From an uncultured Sphingomonadaceae bacterium (GTDB taxonomy: Bacteria > Pseudomonadota > Alphaproteobacteria > Sphingomonadales > Sphingomonadaceae), in contig CANMGU010000002.1 of NCBI GenBank assembly GCA_947497455.1, forward strand, positions 1,334,506-1,398,505: a DNA stretch of 64,000 bases. The letters are read 5' to 3'. Positions 36,907 to 47,195 of the stretch are shown piece after piece. The number at the start of each line of letters is the position of its first letter. The first letter of the stretch is position 1. Both the position numbers and the translations under genes were made by a program. The notes beneath the pieces were generated by a model, which worked only from the letters and a program-made list of their open reading frames with translations, searched no databases and was not told where the DNA came from.

Positions 36907-37970
36907 TCAGCTTTATCACGTTCTGTGATAATCTTTTTCACATTTTGAGACTGGCCTCTCGGTAATATCATGACCTTGTTGCCGTCGGCGATGACTATCA
37001 GATCGCTGATCCCATATGTCGCAATCTCAAGCTTGTCAGCGTGGATCAGGCTATTGTGGGTTTCCAGTGCCAATACATCGCCAGAAGTTACATTGGACTG
37101 GTCGTCCGATGCGCTTATATCAAAAAGGGAATCCCAGCTGCCAACATCAGACCAGCCCGGTTCAATCGGAGTGACTGCGACCTTGTCGGCTTTTTCCATC
37201 ACGGCATAATCAATTGAATCAGATGGCGCACCAGCGAAGCTTGCTTCGTCAGGCCTTATCTCATGGTCGTTGCTACTTGCCCGGTCCATGGCGTTGCGCG
37301 CAGCTTCCAGCATTTCTGGCGCATGTTCGCCAAGCGCTTGCAGATATGTATCGGCGCGGAACAGGAAGATACCAGCATTCCAATGGTAACCGCCAGCATC
37401 GAGCATTTTTTCCGCATTTTGCCGGTTAGGCTTTTCTACGAACCGTTGTGCGGCAAAACTGCCGGCGCTGCCTACTACGGCTTCACCTTGCTGAATGTAG
37501 CCATAGCCAGTTTCCGGTCCATTAGGTTTAATGCCGAAAGTCACCAACCAACGGGCTTTGGCGAGCGGTAGGGAATCTCTGACGGCATTGAGAAATGCGG
37601 GCACGTTTTTGATTACATGATCGCTTGGCATCACCAGCATAGGAGTTTGCGGATGTTCGCAAGCAAGTGCGGCCAATGCAATTGCCGGAGCCGTGTTTCG
37701 AGCACAGGGTTCCAATATTTGGAGTGAGGCGGTTGCCCCAATTTCATCAAGTTGTTCTGCTACCAGCAGTGCGTGTTTCTCACCACCTACGATAGTCGGT
37801 GAGGCAAACATATCCGGTTGTTGGCATCTTTCCAATGTCATCTGGAACATGCTCAGAGGGCCCATCAGATTTAAAAACTGCTTTGGCCTTTCTTCGGTTG
37901 AGACCGGCCACAGACGTGTTCCGGATCCTCCAGACAAGATAACCGGGGTAATGAGGTCGCTATTGTTCAT
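36903..37970 (-). CDS. manC: Mannose-1-phosphate guanylyltransferase
   Basis: 355 aa nucleotidyltransferase making GDP-mannose from mannose-1-phosphate and GTP. Signature ILSGGSGTRLWPVSTEERPKQ at 12-32, ETGYGYIQ, and FVEKPNRQNAEKML. It is the short, monofunctional form; the isomerase is encoded separately by the gene 10 nt upstream. Together with ugd it supplies precursors for the polysaccharide cluster. Confidence 0.94.
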   Translation of the reverse strand: MNNSDLITPVILSGGSGTRLWPVSTEERPKQFLNLMGPLSMFQMTLERCQQPDMFASPTIVGGEKHALLVAEQLDEIGATASLQILEPCARNTAPAIALAALACEHPQTPMLVMPSDHVIKNVPAFLNAVRDSLPLAKARWLVTFGIKPNGPETGYGYIQQGEAVVGSAGSFAAQRFVEKPNRQNAEKMLDAGGYHWNAGIFLFRADTYLQALGEHAPEMLEAARNAMDRASSNDHEIRPDEASFAGAPSDSIDYAVMEKADKVAVTPIEPGWSDVGSWDSLFDISASDDQSNVTSGDVLALETHNSLIHADKLEIATYGISDLIVIADGNKVMILPRGQSQNVKKIITERDKAD

Positions 37971-37980
37971 ATCATCGGGT

Positions 37981-38784
37981 TCATTTCATGCTGCACGCAA
38001 TAAGGGATTTTGTATTTTTGGATAGGCCAATTTCCGATGCTTTGGTGCAAAGGCCGCATTCTCCAGCGCCAATTGTCTTGTCCCTCGCGGTCACTTGACC
38101 TTCCAGCGGAATAATCTGCCACTCACCGGCAACGACACCCGTCAAATAACTCTCATCATTACCCAGAATTTGGAACAGCCGAAAATGCGGTCCATCAACA
38201 AGTTTGGCGGACTGGTCCAGGGGTATTTCAGAGAAGTATTTCATGTCGTAAGGGGCTGGTGTGGCGACCGATATCGCTTCTTTTAGGTGCAGTTCTCTGG
38301 GTCGACCGTAGTCGTATAGGCGATATGTGATATCCGCATTCTGTTGAACTTCCACAAGGCTGATACCAGATCCTATGGCATGAATCGTTCCGGCAGGAAT
38401 ATAGAATATGTCCCCCGCCTTTACTGGTTTCCAGTCCACAAGTTGTTCAATTTGACCGCAGGCAACGGCTGCATGTAATTTCGTGGCGCTCACTTCTTTT
38501 TTCAGCCCGATACCCAATACGGCATCGGGTTCGGCATCCAATATGAACCAGCATTCTTCCTTGCCGCTCGGCATTCCCAGTCGCCGTGCCTGGCGATCAT
38601 TGGGATGAACCTGAATGGACAGCTTTTCACTCGTGAAAAGATACTTGGTCAATAGAGCGGGCGTAATGCCTTTAGGCGGCTGAAACCAGATTTCGCCGAC
38701 TTTCTCCTTCTGTCGCCCCCCGAATATTTTCGGTAGAGTCGCCTGTCCCCAAGGTTTTGGAACCGATTTTTTCTTAAGTTTCAT
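37981..38784 (-). CDS. manA: Mannose-6-phosphate isomerase, class I
   Basis: 267 aa cupin-type zinc enzyme interconverting fructose-6-phosphate and mannose-6-phosphate. Metal ligands are in LSIQVHPND (Gln and His), KEECWFIL (Glu) and IPAGTIHAIG (His). It is shorter than the 390-aa enterobacterial enzymes, as is common for this branch. Lies between ugd and manC in a three-gene minus-strand operon with gaps of 17 and 10 nt. Phosphomannomutase is not in the window. Confidence 0.92.
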   Translation of the reverse strand: MKLKKKSVPKPWGQATLPKIFGGRQKEKVGEIWFQPPKGITPALLTKYLFTSEKLSIQVHPNDRQARRLGMPSGKEECWFILDAEPDAVLGIGLKKEVSATKLHAAVACGQIEQLVDWKPVKAGDIFYIPAGTIHAIGSGISLVEVQQNADITYRLYDYGRPRELHLKEAISVATPAPYDMKYFSEIPLDQSAKLVDGPHFRLFQILGNDESYLTGVVAGEWQIIPLEGQVTARDKTIGAGECGLCTKASEIGLSKNTKSLIACSMK

Positions 38785-38801
38785 GCTCCACCCACTGACC
38801 G

Positions 38802-40106
38802 TTAGCTTCGACCAATACTCGTGTATTTCAATCCGCTTTTGGCAACATCAGTCGGATGATAGATGTTACGCAGGTCAACCAGCGCCTTGCCACTCATGGT
38901 CGAGGACAGCTTAGCAAGATCAAGGGCACGAAATGCATCCCATTCGGTCACGATGACAACAGCATCAGCCCCCGTTGCCGCATCATAGCTGCTCTCCGTC
39001 ATTTTGACATCTGGCATTAGTTCCGCAGCTACTTCCATGCCTTCGGGATCATAGGCGCTTACACTCGCGCCTGCATCAACCAACGTTTGTGCGATAGCAA
39101 TGGACGGAGCATCTCGCATATCGTCGGTATTGGGTTTGAAAGTAAGGCCAAGTAGTGCGACTTTCTTGTCTCTGGCATCTCCGCCAAGAGCTTGAATGAC
39201 TTTTCTGCCCATCGCCCGTTTGCGCTGGTCGTTGACCTGAACAACGGCTTCAACAATCCGTACCGGACTTTCATTGTCTTGCGCCGTTTTCAAAAGTGCC
39301 AAAGTGTCTTTCGGAAAACAGCTGCCGCCATAGCCGGGACCGGCATGCAGGAATTTCGGGCCAATTCGATTGTCCAATCCGATGCCGCGTGACACTTCTT
39401 GAACATCTGCATCTACTTTTTCGCAAAGATCAGCAATTTCGTTAATGAAGGTAATCTTGGTCGCAAGGAAAGCATTAGCTGCATATTTGATCAGCTCGGC
39501 AGTACGACGACCGGTGAACAATATCGGGGATTCATTGAGGAATAGTGGGCGATATATCTCGCTCATTACATCTTTCGCCCATTCGATTTCTGCGCCGATA
39601 ACAATACGATCTGGACGCTTGAAATCGTCAATGGCAGCGCCCTCGCGCAAAAATTCTGGGTTCGATACGACAGCAAATTGATCAGCATCGAGCTTTTTGG
39701 ATAAAATCAGCTCAACCTCGTCACCGGTACCTACAGGTACGGTAGATTTGGTGACCACAACCGTCGGTTTGGTAATAGCGTCGGCAATTTCTTCGCTGGC
39801 AGCATAAACGTAGCTCAAATCAGCGTGACCATCGCCACGGCGGGAAGGTGTGCCGACGGCAATAAAGACAGCATCACAATCCTTCACTGATGCTTTCAGA
39901 TCGCCTGAGAAGGACAGGCGACCACCATCAACATTGCGCTCAACCAGGCTTGCAAGGCCGGGTTCGAAAATTGGCATGATGTTTTGTTCAAGTTTGTCGA
40001 TTTTACTGGGGTCTTTATCAACACAAACGACTTGATGACCAAAATCAGCAAAACATGCACCAGATACTAAGCCGACATAGCCAGAGCCGATCATTGCTAT
40101 TTTCAT
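38802..40106 (-). CDS. ugd: UDP-glucose 6-dehydrogenase
   Basis: 434 aa NAD-dependent enzyme oxidising UDP-glucose to UDP-glucuronate. N-terminal Rossmann motif MIGSGYVGLVSGACFADFGH, central catalytic Cys in GYGGSCFPKDTLAL, and C-terminal domain with LLGLTFKPNTDDMRDAPS. UDP-glucuronate suggests that the polysaccharide is acidic. First gene of the ugd-manA-manC operon, divergent from the CapD-type gene across a 205-nt gap. Confidence 0.96.
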   Translation of the reverse strand: MKIAMIGSGYVGLVSGACFADFGHQVVCVDKDPSKIDKLEQNIMPIFEPGLASLVERNVDGGRLSFSGDLKASVKDCDAVFIAVGTPSRRGDGHADLSYVYAASEEIADAITKPTVVVTKSTVPVGTGDEVELILSKKLDADQFAVVSNPEFLREGAAIDDFKRPDRIVIGAEIEWAKDVMSEIYRPLFLNESPILFTGRRTAELIKYAANAFLATKITFINEIADLCEKVDADVQEVSRGIGLDNRIGPKFLHAGPGYGGSCFPKDTLALLKTAQDNESPVRIVEAVVQVNDQRKRAMGRKVIQALGGDARDKKVALLGLTFKPNTDDMRDAPSIAIAQTLVDAGASVSAYDPEGMEVAAELMPDVKMTESSYDAATGADAVVIVTEWDAFRALDLAKLSSTMSGKALVDLRNIYHPTDVAKSGLKYTSIGRS

Positions 40107-40311
40107 ATTTGTCCTTCGTTATTCTGTTGGTTATTCGATGAAAAATGAGAGAATTATTTTCTCTCTGGCCTTATCAAGAATTTGGGTCAAGCGCAGTAAG
40201 CTGTACCAATCCTTCCTACGGTGCGTTTTATCCTGTGTTAGCGGAGGTAAGTAAAGATTTGATGTTTGTTCAATTTCCTGTTCAGGTTAAGAATGCCAAA
40301 GCAATTAGCGG

Positions 40312-42333
40312 TTGAAGGCAAATCTATTCCAATATATTTGGAAATCTACGGCAAATCGACTAAAGCACTTTTGTCGACAAAGATGCGGTGTTTCAAATCA
40401 TCTGGGGTTTAATCAAATCGAAGCAATAACCGCCCTGATTACGGCTATTCTGGAAAAAATAGCCAATTTATCCCGCCGTCAGAAACAAGCAATTGTTTTG
40501 CTGTTGGATGTTATCCTGTGCATTCAATCAATTTTAATCGCTTATTCATTGCGAATTGGTGTGTGGGTTTACTGGGATTTGGCGATCCAGAAGGTTGCGC
40601 TGGCTGCTCTGTTGATCATGATCCCGGTATTTTATCTTGGCGGAGTATATAACGCGATTTTTCGGTATGCCGGTTCCGGTATGATGAAGACGCTCGTCAA
40701 AGCCTTTCTCATTTATGGTACTCCGATGGTGGTTCTTTTTTCTGTCATCGGAATGGCCGGTGTTCCGCGAACAATCGGTGTGATTCAGCCGATCATTTTC
40801 TTTATCATGGTAGGTTTTTCCCGGGTTACGGCGCGATATCTGATGGTTGATATATTGGGCCGCCACCGTTTTGGGGGGCAGGTCAAAACCGTGCTGATTT
40901 ATGGGGCAGGCAGTGCCGGCCAGCAATTGGCTTCTTCAATGCGGTCAGAACCCGCGATGCAATTACGCGGCTATGTTGATGATGACCGACGCTTGGATGG
41001 GCAAAAACTAGATGGTGATAGAGTTTTCTCAAGCAGCCGCTTGCCTGATGTTATCGCGAAATATGGTATCACCGATATACTGCTTGCACTCCCGAATATC
41101 TCTCGCAAGAAACGGCGTGCCATTGTTGATCAGATTCAACAGTTTAAGGTTCATGTCCAGACCCTGCCGAACATGAAAGAGATCATGGATGGCCAGGTTT
41201 CATTTTCTGATATACGCGAGCTTGAAATTGAGGATTTACTGGGTCGAGAGCCGGTTGCACCAAATGAATTGCTGTTGGGGCGCACAATTGTAAGCAAAAA
41301 GGTTATGGTCACAGGCGCTGGTGGGTCAATCGGTAGCGAGCTTTGCCGCCAGATTACAAAGTCAGGTGCCCGCCAACTGCTCCTTTTTGAGCTATCCGAA
41401 TATTCTTTGTACGTTATTGAAAAAGAGCTGCGAAAATATTGCAGCGATCACGGCATTGAAAATATCGAGCTTGTCCCAATTCTGGGTTCAGTCACCGACG
41501 CCTCTCGTTTGAAGGAGGTTTTTGAATTTTGGCAACCGGATACGGTTTTTCATGCGGCGGCTTACAAGCATGTTCCTTTGGTTGAGTCCAACCCCGTTGA
41601 AGGGGTGAGAAATAATATTTTGGGTACATATGAAATTGCCCGCGCGGCACATGCGGCGGACGTCAAAGACTTTATATTGATCAGCACCGACAAAGCGGTT
41701 CGGCCGACAAATATCATGGGAGCCACAAAACGGGGTGCTGAGCAAATTATTCAAGCCTTTGCGAAGAGAAGCGGTACCCGGTTTTCCATGGTTCGTTTTG
41801 GAAATGTTCTGGGTTCAAGTGGTTCGGTTGTACCCTTGTTCCGGCAACAGATTGAGATGGGTGGTCCGATAACGCTGACCCACCGAGATGTAACTCGCTA
41901 TTTCATGACGATACCTGAGGCAGCGCAACTGGTGATCCAGGCCGGTGGCATGGCCAAAGGTGGAGAGGTGTTTGTCCTGGATATGGGTAAATCCGTGCGA
42001 ATAATCGACCTTGCCAAGACAATGATTCAATTATCGGGCCTTGTCGTCCGGGATGAGGCTGACCCTGATGGCGATATTGAGATAAGGGAAATTGGATTGC
42101 GTCCGGGCGAAAAACTCTATGAAGAGCTAATTATTGGCAATGATCCGCAGGCGACTATGCATGATCGTATCATGATGGCACGCGAAAGCCATATGAAACA
42201 GGAAGATCTGGATAATCTGATTGGCAAAATCGCAGATTGCCGACACTCTTCAGAGGCTATCGCACTGTTGAAAACTCTGGTTCCAGAATTCGAACATGAG
42301 AGGGACAATTTGAAAGCGGAGAAAGCTTCGTAA
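40312..42333 (+). CDS. Membrane-bound nucleotide-sugar 4,6-dehydratase (CapD/WbpM/FlaA1 long form)
   Basis: Up to 673 aa. Four N-terminal transmembrane segments (about 58-160) are followed by a first nucleotide-binding domain (VLIYGAGSAGQQLASSM) and the catalytic SDR domain with VTGAGGSIGSELCRQI, STDKAVRPTNIMGATKR (Met-x3-Lys active site of this family), and RPGEKLYEELI. It makes a UDP-4-keto-6-deoxy sugar. The start is unclear: homology begins at ILEKIANLSRRQKQ, about residue 46, but no ATG is near. The only usual alternative initiator upstream is TTG at 40312, without a clear SD. Confidence 0.88.
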   Translation: MKANLFQYIWKSTANRLKHFCRQRCGVSNHLGFNQIEAITALITAILEKIANLSRRQKQAIVLLLDVILCIQSILIAYSLRIGVWVYWDLAIQKVALAALLIMIPVFYLGGVYNAIFRYAGSGMMKTLVKAFLIYGTPMVVLFSVIGMAGVPRTIGVIQPIIFFIMVGFSRVTARYLMVDILGRHRFGGQVKTVLIYGAGSAGQQLASSMRSEPAMQLRGYVDDDRRLDGQKLDGDRVFSSSRLPDVIAKYGITDILLALPNISRKKRRAIVDQIQQFKVHVQTLPNMKEIMDGQVSFSDIRELEIEDLLGREPVAPNELLLGRTIVSKKVMVTGAGGSIGSELCRQITKSGARQLLLFELSEYSLYVIEKELRKYCSDHGIENIELVPILGSVTDASRLKEVFEFWQPDTVFHAAAYKHVPLVESNPVEGVRNNILGTYEIARAAHAADVKDFILISTDKAVRPTNIMGATKRGAEQIIQAFAKRSGTRFSMVRFGNVLGSSGSVVPLFRQQIEMGGPITLTHRDVTRYFMTIPEAAQLVIQAGGMAKGGEVFVLDMGKSVRIIDLAKTMIQLSGLVVRDEADPDGDIEIREIGLRPGEKLYEELIIGNDPQATMHDRIMMARESHMKQEDLDNLIGKIADCRHSSEAIALLKTLVPEFEHERDNLKAEKAS

Positions 42334-42356
42334 GCTATGTTAGGGCTTAAAGCTTT

Positions 42357-43085
42357 TCAAACAGCTCTGATCAATTCCAAAATTCGATCGCGATCTTCCG
42401 TGTGGCAGATTAGGAGATCGGGAAGATAAGTGTCTTGTTGATTATAGCACAAATGGCTTCCGTCAATGCGTGAGCAGTGCAATCCATGCGCTTTGGCAAC
42501 GGCGACCGGGGCGCAATTGTCCCACTCATACTGCCCTCCCGAATGGAGGTAGACATCTGCCTCCCCGCGAACAACGGCCATTGCCTTGGCTCCAGCGGAA
42601 CCCATCGGAACAAGCTCTGCATCCAATATTTTGGCAACCGCAACCGCCTCTTTCGCTGGCCGGGAGCGGCTAACCACCATACGCAACCTATCAGCTCGGC
42701 TTGGCAATTCAGCTTGGACATCGCTGCGCAAGGTCAGGCCAAGCGACGGCAGTGCTACTGCTCCGATCACCGCTTTCTCCTGGATTGCCAGGCCGATATG
42801 TACGGCCCAATCACTGCGGCCTTCGCCATATTCCCGGGTACCATCAACAGGATCAATGATCCACACGCGATCCCTTGATAACCGTGTTAGTGTATCCTTG
42901 CTTTCTTCCGACAGTAAGCCGTCATCTGGCCGCATTTTTTTCAATGCAGAAACCAGCATGTTATTTGCCGCCTTGTCACCCGCGTCACCCAGGTCTTTGC
43001 CTGTCAAATTGGATTCAGCCCGCAATTCCAATAGCAAAGTCCCGGCCTCTTCAGCCAGCTTCGCTGCCAATTCAGCATCTGTCAT
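42357..43085 (-). CDS. cysQ: 3'(2'),5'-bisphosphate nucleotidase CysQ
   Basis: 242 aa lithium-sensitive Mg-dependent phosphatase of the inositol monophosphatase fold; hydrolyses PAP/PAPS and controls the PAPS pool. Motifs: LLSEES (Glu ligand), [15 protein letters not shown] (DPxDGT metal motif) and [16 protein letters not shown] (WDxxA motif). The ATG at 43085 overlaps the cysNC stop as ATGA, so it is the third coupled gene of the sulfate activation operon. Confidence 0.93.
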   Translation of the reverse strand: MTDAELAAKLAEEAGTLLLELRAESNLTGKDLGDAGDKAANNMLVSALKKMRPDDGLLSEESKDTLTRLSRDRVWIIDPVDGTREYGEGRSDWAVHIGLAIQEKAVIGAVALPSLGLTLRSDVQAELPSRADRLRMVVSRSRPAKEAVAVAKILDAELVPMGSAGAKAMAVVRGEADVYLHSGGQYEWDNCAPVAVAKAHGLHCSRIDGSHLCYNQQDTYLPDLLICHTEDRDRILELIRAV

Positions 43086-45007
43086 ATGGTATAGGACCAA
43101 CTTCCAACAATTTTGTCCACGATAATTTCAGCCGCTTCCTCCGGACTCATCTTGGTAGTATCGATCCGTAATTCCGCATGTTCCGGGATTTCATAGTCGC
43201 TGTCGATACCAGTGAAATTTTTGAGCTCTCCAGCGCGCGCCTTTTTATAGAGCCCTTTCACGTCGCGCTCTTCTGCAACTGCAAGCGGTGTATCAACAAA
43301 TATCTCAACAAACTCATCGTCTGGCAACATAGATCGAACAAGCTGCCTTTCTGCTCTGAACGGTGAAATGAAAGCCGTTAGCACGATGAGGCCGGCGTCA
43401 GCCATTAACTTGGCAACTTCACCGATGCGGCGAATGTTTTCCACCCGGTCGGCGTCGGTAAAGCCAAGGTCTTTGTTCAACCCATGGCGGACATTGTCAC
43501 CATCGAGCAAGAAACTATGCTTGCCAAGTGCATGTAGCCGTTTTTCGACCATATTGGCTATCGTGGACTTGCCGGAGCCTGAAAGGCCCGTAAACCAGAC
43601 TACTCTGGGTTCCTGACGCTTTTGCAGGGCATGGGCCTCACGGTCGATATCAACATCCTGCCAATGAACATTTTGTGACCGGCGCAGGCAAAAATGGAGC
43701 ATCCCGGCGCCGACCGTCGCGTTGCTAACTTTGTCGATCAGAATGAAACCGCCAAGATCACGATTGTCGGTATAGGGTTCGAAGACTATCGGACGATCGG
43801 TTGCAATTTCCGCCACGCCAATATCATTTAACTCCAACGTTTTGGCAGCAAGCTGCTCCATATTGTTGATGTTGATCTGATATTTGGGCGATTGAATAGT
43901 GACGCTGACAAATTGTGTCCCGATTTTCATCCAGTAGCTGCGGCCCGGCAACAATTCTGATTCGTCCATCCAGACAATGGTCGTTTCAAATTGGTCGGCA
44001 ACCTGAGGAGGGTTGTCAGCGGCAGCAATTACATCACCGCGAGAGCAATCGATTTCATCGACAAGGGTTAAAGTGACAGACTGTCCCGCCACCGCTTCAT
44101 CAAGATTGCCATCCATCGTGACAATAGTCTTTACCTTGGATGTCCTTCCAGAAGGCAAAACACGGATTTCATCACCCGGACGAACTGTGCCACTGGCAAT
44201 TTGTCCACTGAAACCACGGAAATCGAGATTGGGTCGATTAACCCATTGTACCGGCATCCGTAGCGGGCGGGACTGGTTGGTGGTGACCATGACCTCAACA
44301 TTTTCCAGATGGTTCACCAGCGTCGGTCCATCATACCAGGGCATGTTTTCGGACGTGTTTGTAATGTTGTCGCCGGCAAGCCCGGAAATAGGAATTGGAG
44401 TGAAAGCAGTGATGCCTATCTCTTCGGCAAAAGTTGCATAGTCAGCAGTTATTTTGTCATATGTCGCTTGATCATAATCAACCAGATCCATCTTGTTTAC
44501 TGCAACTACCAGATGTTTGATCCCGATCAGATGAGCCAGGTAACTGTGCCGGCGTGTTTGAGTTAAAATCCCCTGCCGTGCATCAATCAATATTACGGCA
44601 AGGTCAGCGGTCGACGCACCAGTCACCATATTACGGGTATATTGTTCGTGGCCGGGCGTATCGGCGACAATGAACTTGCGCTTTTCTGTTGCAAAGAAGC
44701 GGTAGGCAACGTCGATCGTGATACCCTGTTCACGCTCCGCCGCCAATCCGTCCACAAGCAGTGCAAAGTCGATCTCTTGACCCTGCGTACCGACCTTTTT
44801 GCTATCGGCTTCAAGGGAGGCCAATTGATCCTCAAAGATCATCTTGGAATCATAGAGCAAGCGTCCAATAAGCGTAGACTTGCCGTCATCGACGGAGCCG
44901 CAGGTGATGAAACGCAACATCGTCTTATGCTGGTGTGCTTCCAGATAGGCGTCGATATCCTCGGCGATTAGTCCTTCGGTTTTGTAGATTGCATCAGGGC
45001 TGTCCAT
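43082..45007 (-). CDS. cysN: Bifunctional sulfate adenylyltransferase subunit 1 / adenylylsulfate kinase (CysNC)
   Basis: 641 aa fusion. The N-terminal EF-Tu-like GTPase ([35 protein letters not shown]) drives ATP sulfurylase. The C-terminal APS kinase domain begins near residue 465 with P-loop GLSGSGKST (474-482), followed by [16 protein letters not shown] and [18 protein letters not shown]. The product is PAPS, used for sulfate reduction or as sulfotransferase donor. Its ATG overlaps the cysD stop as TAATG. Confidence 0.96.
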   Translation of the reverse strand: MDSPDAIYKTEGLIAEDIDAYLEAHQHKTMLRFITCGSVDDGKSTLIGRLLYDSKMIFEDQLASLEADSKKVGTQGQEIDFALLVDGLAAEREQGITIDVAYRFFATEKRKFIVADTPGHEQYTRNMVTGASTADLAVILIDARQGILTQTRRHSYLAHLIGIKHLVVAVNKMDLVDYDQATYDKITADYATFAEEIGITAFTPIPISGLAGDNITNTSENMPWYDGPTLVNHLENVEVMVTTNQSRPLRMPVQWVNRPNLDFRGFSGQIASGTVRPGDEIRVLPSGRTSKVKTIVTMDGNLDEAVAGQSVTLTLVDEIDCSRGDVIAAADNPPQVADQFETTIVWMDESELLPGRSYWMKIGTQFVSVTIQSPKYQININNMEQLAAKTLELNDIGVAEIATDRPIVFEPYTDNRDLGGFILIDKVSNATVGAGMLHFCLRRSQNVHWQDVDIDREAHALQKRQEPRVVWFTGLSGSGKSTIANMVEKRLHALGKHSFLLDGDNVRHGLNKDLGFTDADRVENIRRIGEVAKLMADAGLIVLTAFISPFRAERQLVRSMLPDDEFVEIFVDTPLAVAEERDVKGLYKKARAGELKNFTGIDSDYEIPEHAELRIDTTKMSPEEAAEIIVDKIVGSWSYTI

Positions 45008-45903
45008 TAGAAATACCCCTCTTGTTTCTTCTTCTCCATCGACGCGGCTTGATCATGATCTATGGCTCTGCCTTGGCGTTCTGATGTTGTTGTCAATAAC
45101 ATCTCCTGGATGATCTGGGGCAGGGTGGTTGCCTCGCTCTCAACCGCTCCCGTCAGCGGGTAACAGCCCAAGGTGCGGAAGCGGATGGAGCGTTCTACAG
45201 CTTCCTCCCCCTCTTCAAATTTGAAACGTTCGTCATCGACCATTAGCAACATACCGTCGCGTTCCACTGTAGGACGGGGTGCAGAAAAATATAACGGTAC
45301 TATCTCGATATTTTCGAGATGGATATATTGCCAGATATCCAGTTCCGTCCAATTGCTGAGCGGGAAAACCCGGATACTCTCGCCTTTGGACTTGCGGGTA
45401 TTGTAGAGTTTCCAAAGCTCAGGGCGCTGATTTTTGGGATCCCAGCGATGATTGGTAGAGCGGAAAGAGAAAATACGCTCTTTGGCACGGCTTTTTTCTT
45501 CATCCCGGCGGGCACCGCCAAAGGCGGCATCAAAGCCATGCTCGTCAAGCGCCTGCTTCAGACCCTGCGTCTTCCACATGTCGGTATGCAACGCGCCATG
45601 ATCAAAGGGGTTTATTCCAGCCGCCTTTGCTTCTGGATTCTGATGGACAAGCAGCTCCATGCCGGCGTCTTCGGCCGCCTTCTGACGCAACTTATACATT
45701 TCCTGAAATTTCCAGGTTGTATCGACATGGAGCAGCGGGAAAGGTGGAGGGGACGGAAAGAACGCTTTTTTGGCGAGATGGAGCATTACAGCGCTGTCTT
45801 TACCGACAGAATAGAGCATAACGGGCTTTTCCGCCTCAGCAGCGACCTCGCGCATGATCTGTATTGATTCTGATTCCAGACGTTGAAGGTGGGTTAGTTT
45901 CAT
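45007..45903 (-). CDS. cysD: Sulfate adenylyltransferase subunit 2
   Basis: 298 aa, usual length. PP-loop ATP pyrophosphatase motif [16 protein letters not shown] near residue 30, [17 protein letters not shown] and [13 protein letters not shown]. With CysNC it forms APS from ATP and sulfate. First gene of cysD-cysNC-cysQ. The 331 nt upstream must hold its promoter. Confidence 0.96.
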   Translation of the reverse strand: MKLTHLQRLESESIQIMREVAAEAEKPVMLYSVGKDSAVMLHLAKKAFFPSPPPFPLLHVDTTWKFQEMYKLRQKAAEDAGMELLVHQNPEAKAAGINPFDHGALHTDMWKTQGLKQALDEHGFDAAFGGARRDEEKSRAKERIFSFRSTNHRWDPKNQRPELWKLYNTRKSKGESIRVFPLSNWTELDIWQYIHLENIEIVPLYFSAPRPTVERDGMLLMVDDERFKFEEGEEAVERSIRFRTLGCYPLTGAVESEATTLPQIIQEMLLTTTSERQGRAIDHDQAASMEKKKQEGYF

Positions 45904-46234
45904 TGCTATTTTTTGTCCGGTGATTTTCTAGTCTGTTAAGCTTGTTACTGGGATCGGTCTAGTGACATAAAATATGTAGAACAAAACATTGCCAATTGCT
46001 GGCAACAATTTCTAAGTGCCCCTAAACTTCCTTTGAAATAGTTTCGCAGTCAAATGACTTTTCATGCGCATCAAGCAATCATGACTCGATAGAGTTTCAC
46101 ATTGGAGGTGACCCAATGTTCATTTTCGCATGAGGGGAAATTTGTTTGTAATTGTTTTCTTATCAACGCACGGATTTTAAAATCAATTTTTCCGATCCGG
46201 TTCAAACAATTGCCCCGCTATCAATCGCCATCAT
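45904..46234. other. Intergenic region upstream of cysD (331 nt)
   Basis: AT-rich, no open frame worth calling. It separates the cysDNCQ operon from the dihydrofolate-reductase-like gene upstream on the same strand and should contain the cys promoter. I see no convincing inverted repeat or riboswitch. Confidence 0.4.
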
Positions 46235-46768
46235 TCAGTGTCGAACCCTAAACTCCTGATATAAATATCCGTCATCATATGCTTTCGTTTCCGTGCACAA
46301 AATTTTTGTGCTGCATGATATCTCTCCGAACAGCTTTATACCCTCACCCAATAGGATCGGCGCGCGCTTCAATCGTATGATGTCAATTTCATTGTCGGCC
46401 ATTAGAGCACCCGCAAACGCACCGCCGCCACACAAGTAGATGGGACCATCTTGAATCTGACGCAATTCCTGCAAAAGTGCTCGCTGATTGTCGCGCACGA
46501 TCTGAACTTCCCGATCCGCCGGAAGGTCCAATGTCTGAGAAAATATGTACGTTTTGAGATGTGGATAAGGATTTTGGCCGGGCTCGAGGCCGTATCGATA
46601 TCCAAATTCATAGGTTTTGCGACCCATGATCGCACAGGAATAGGTCGACAGTCGTTGACCATAGTCTTCGACGACTGGGCCTTCATGGGCAAATTGGGTT
46701 ATATCTTCGTTGGGGCCGGCGATGAGATAATCAATGGATACAGCGACGTCGTAAATAATGGATTGCAT
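46235..46768 (-). CDS. Dihydrofolate reductase / RibD C-terminal family protein
   Basis: 177 aa. Family features: FIYDVAVSIDYLIAG-like N-terminus (substrate-side strand), MGRKTYEFGYRYG (NADPH-binding), IYLCGGGAFAGALM and PILLGEGIKLF. Proteins of this YyaP/YwjB-like family are NADPH reductases of uncertain substrate rather than true FolA or RibD. GGAG lies close before the ATG at 46768; a longer frame start upstream lacks this. Confidence 0.82.
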   Translation of the reverse strand: MQSIIYDVAVSIDYLIAGPNEDITQFAHEGPVVEDYGQRLSTYSCAIMGRKTYEFGYRYGLEPGQNPYPHLKTYIFSQTLDLPADREVQIVRDNQRALLQELRQIQDGPIYLCGGGAFAGALMADNEIDIIRLKRAPILLGEGIKLFGEISCSTKILCTETKAYDDGYLYQEFRVRH

Positions 46769-46862
46769 GAAAAGCTCCAATCTTGGGGGAGGGAACGGAG
46801 GCAGGTCCTAGTCGATTCAGTCTGATCTGAAGGATATGGAAAAGTCAGGAAAACAACAACTG

Positions 46863-47195
46863 CTATCCAATTTGCGAGAGTATCAGGACCACCAGGGCCA
46901 AATAGAGCGTCAATAGGATGTTGGTGATGCGTCGGTTTCGTGATTTCTGCAAATGGTGATGCAAAGACTGGAATAATAACTGATTGGAGGCCTCCTGCGA
47001 TCGGCATTTCAAGCCGCATTCTTTCCGCTTTTCGCTGATATCGTGAGCCCCTTCAATTTCTGGGGTTGGAATAGCTGCGGCATCGGGATCGGATGGAAAC
47101 GGCTTCGGCCGATTGCGAGACACAGTTTTGATGGTGGTGGTTTTCCTCTGATTTGCAGCCAGGCTGGAAGGCCCGGGAACGTCGTCACGTCCCAT
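46863..47195 (-). CDS. Hypothetical protein with C-terminal membrane anchor
   Basis: 110 aa frame. Its N-terminal half is hydrophilic and its C-terminus is one transmembrane helix (NILLTLYLALVVLILS) preceded by basic residues (LQKSRNRRIT), which would fit a tail-anchored small protein. No family is recognised and no clear ribosome-binding site precedes the start. Other frames cover the same DNA, so it may not be real. Confidence 0.3.
   Translation of the reverse strand: MGRDDVPGPSSLAANQRKTTTIKTVSRNRPKPFPSDPDAAAIPTPEIEGAHDISEKRKECGLKCRSQEASNQLLFQSLHHHLQKSRNRRITNILLTLYLALVVLILSQIG

Noticed and set aside
45904..46234. Search for a SAM or other riboswitch upstream of cysD
   Set aside because: No recognisable conserved core or paired element was found by eye.
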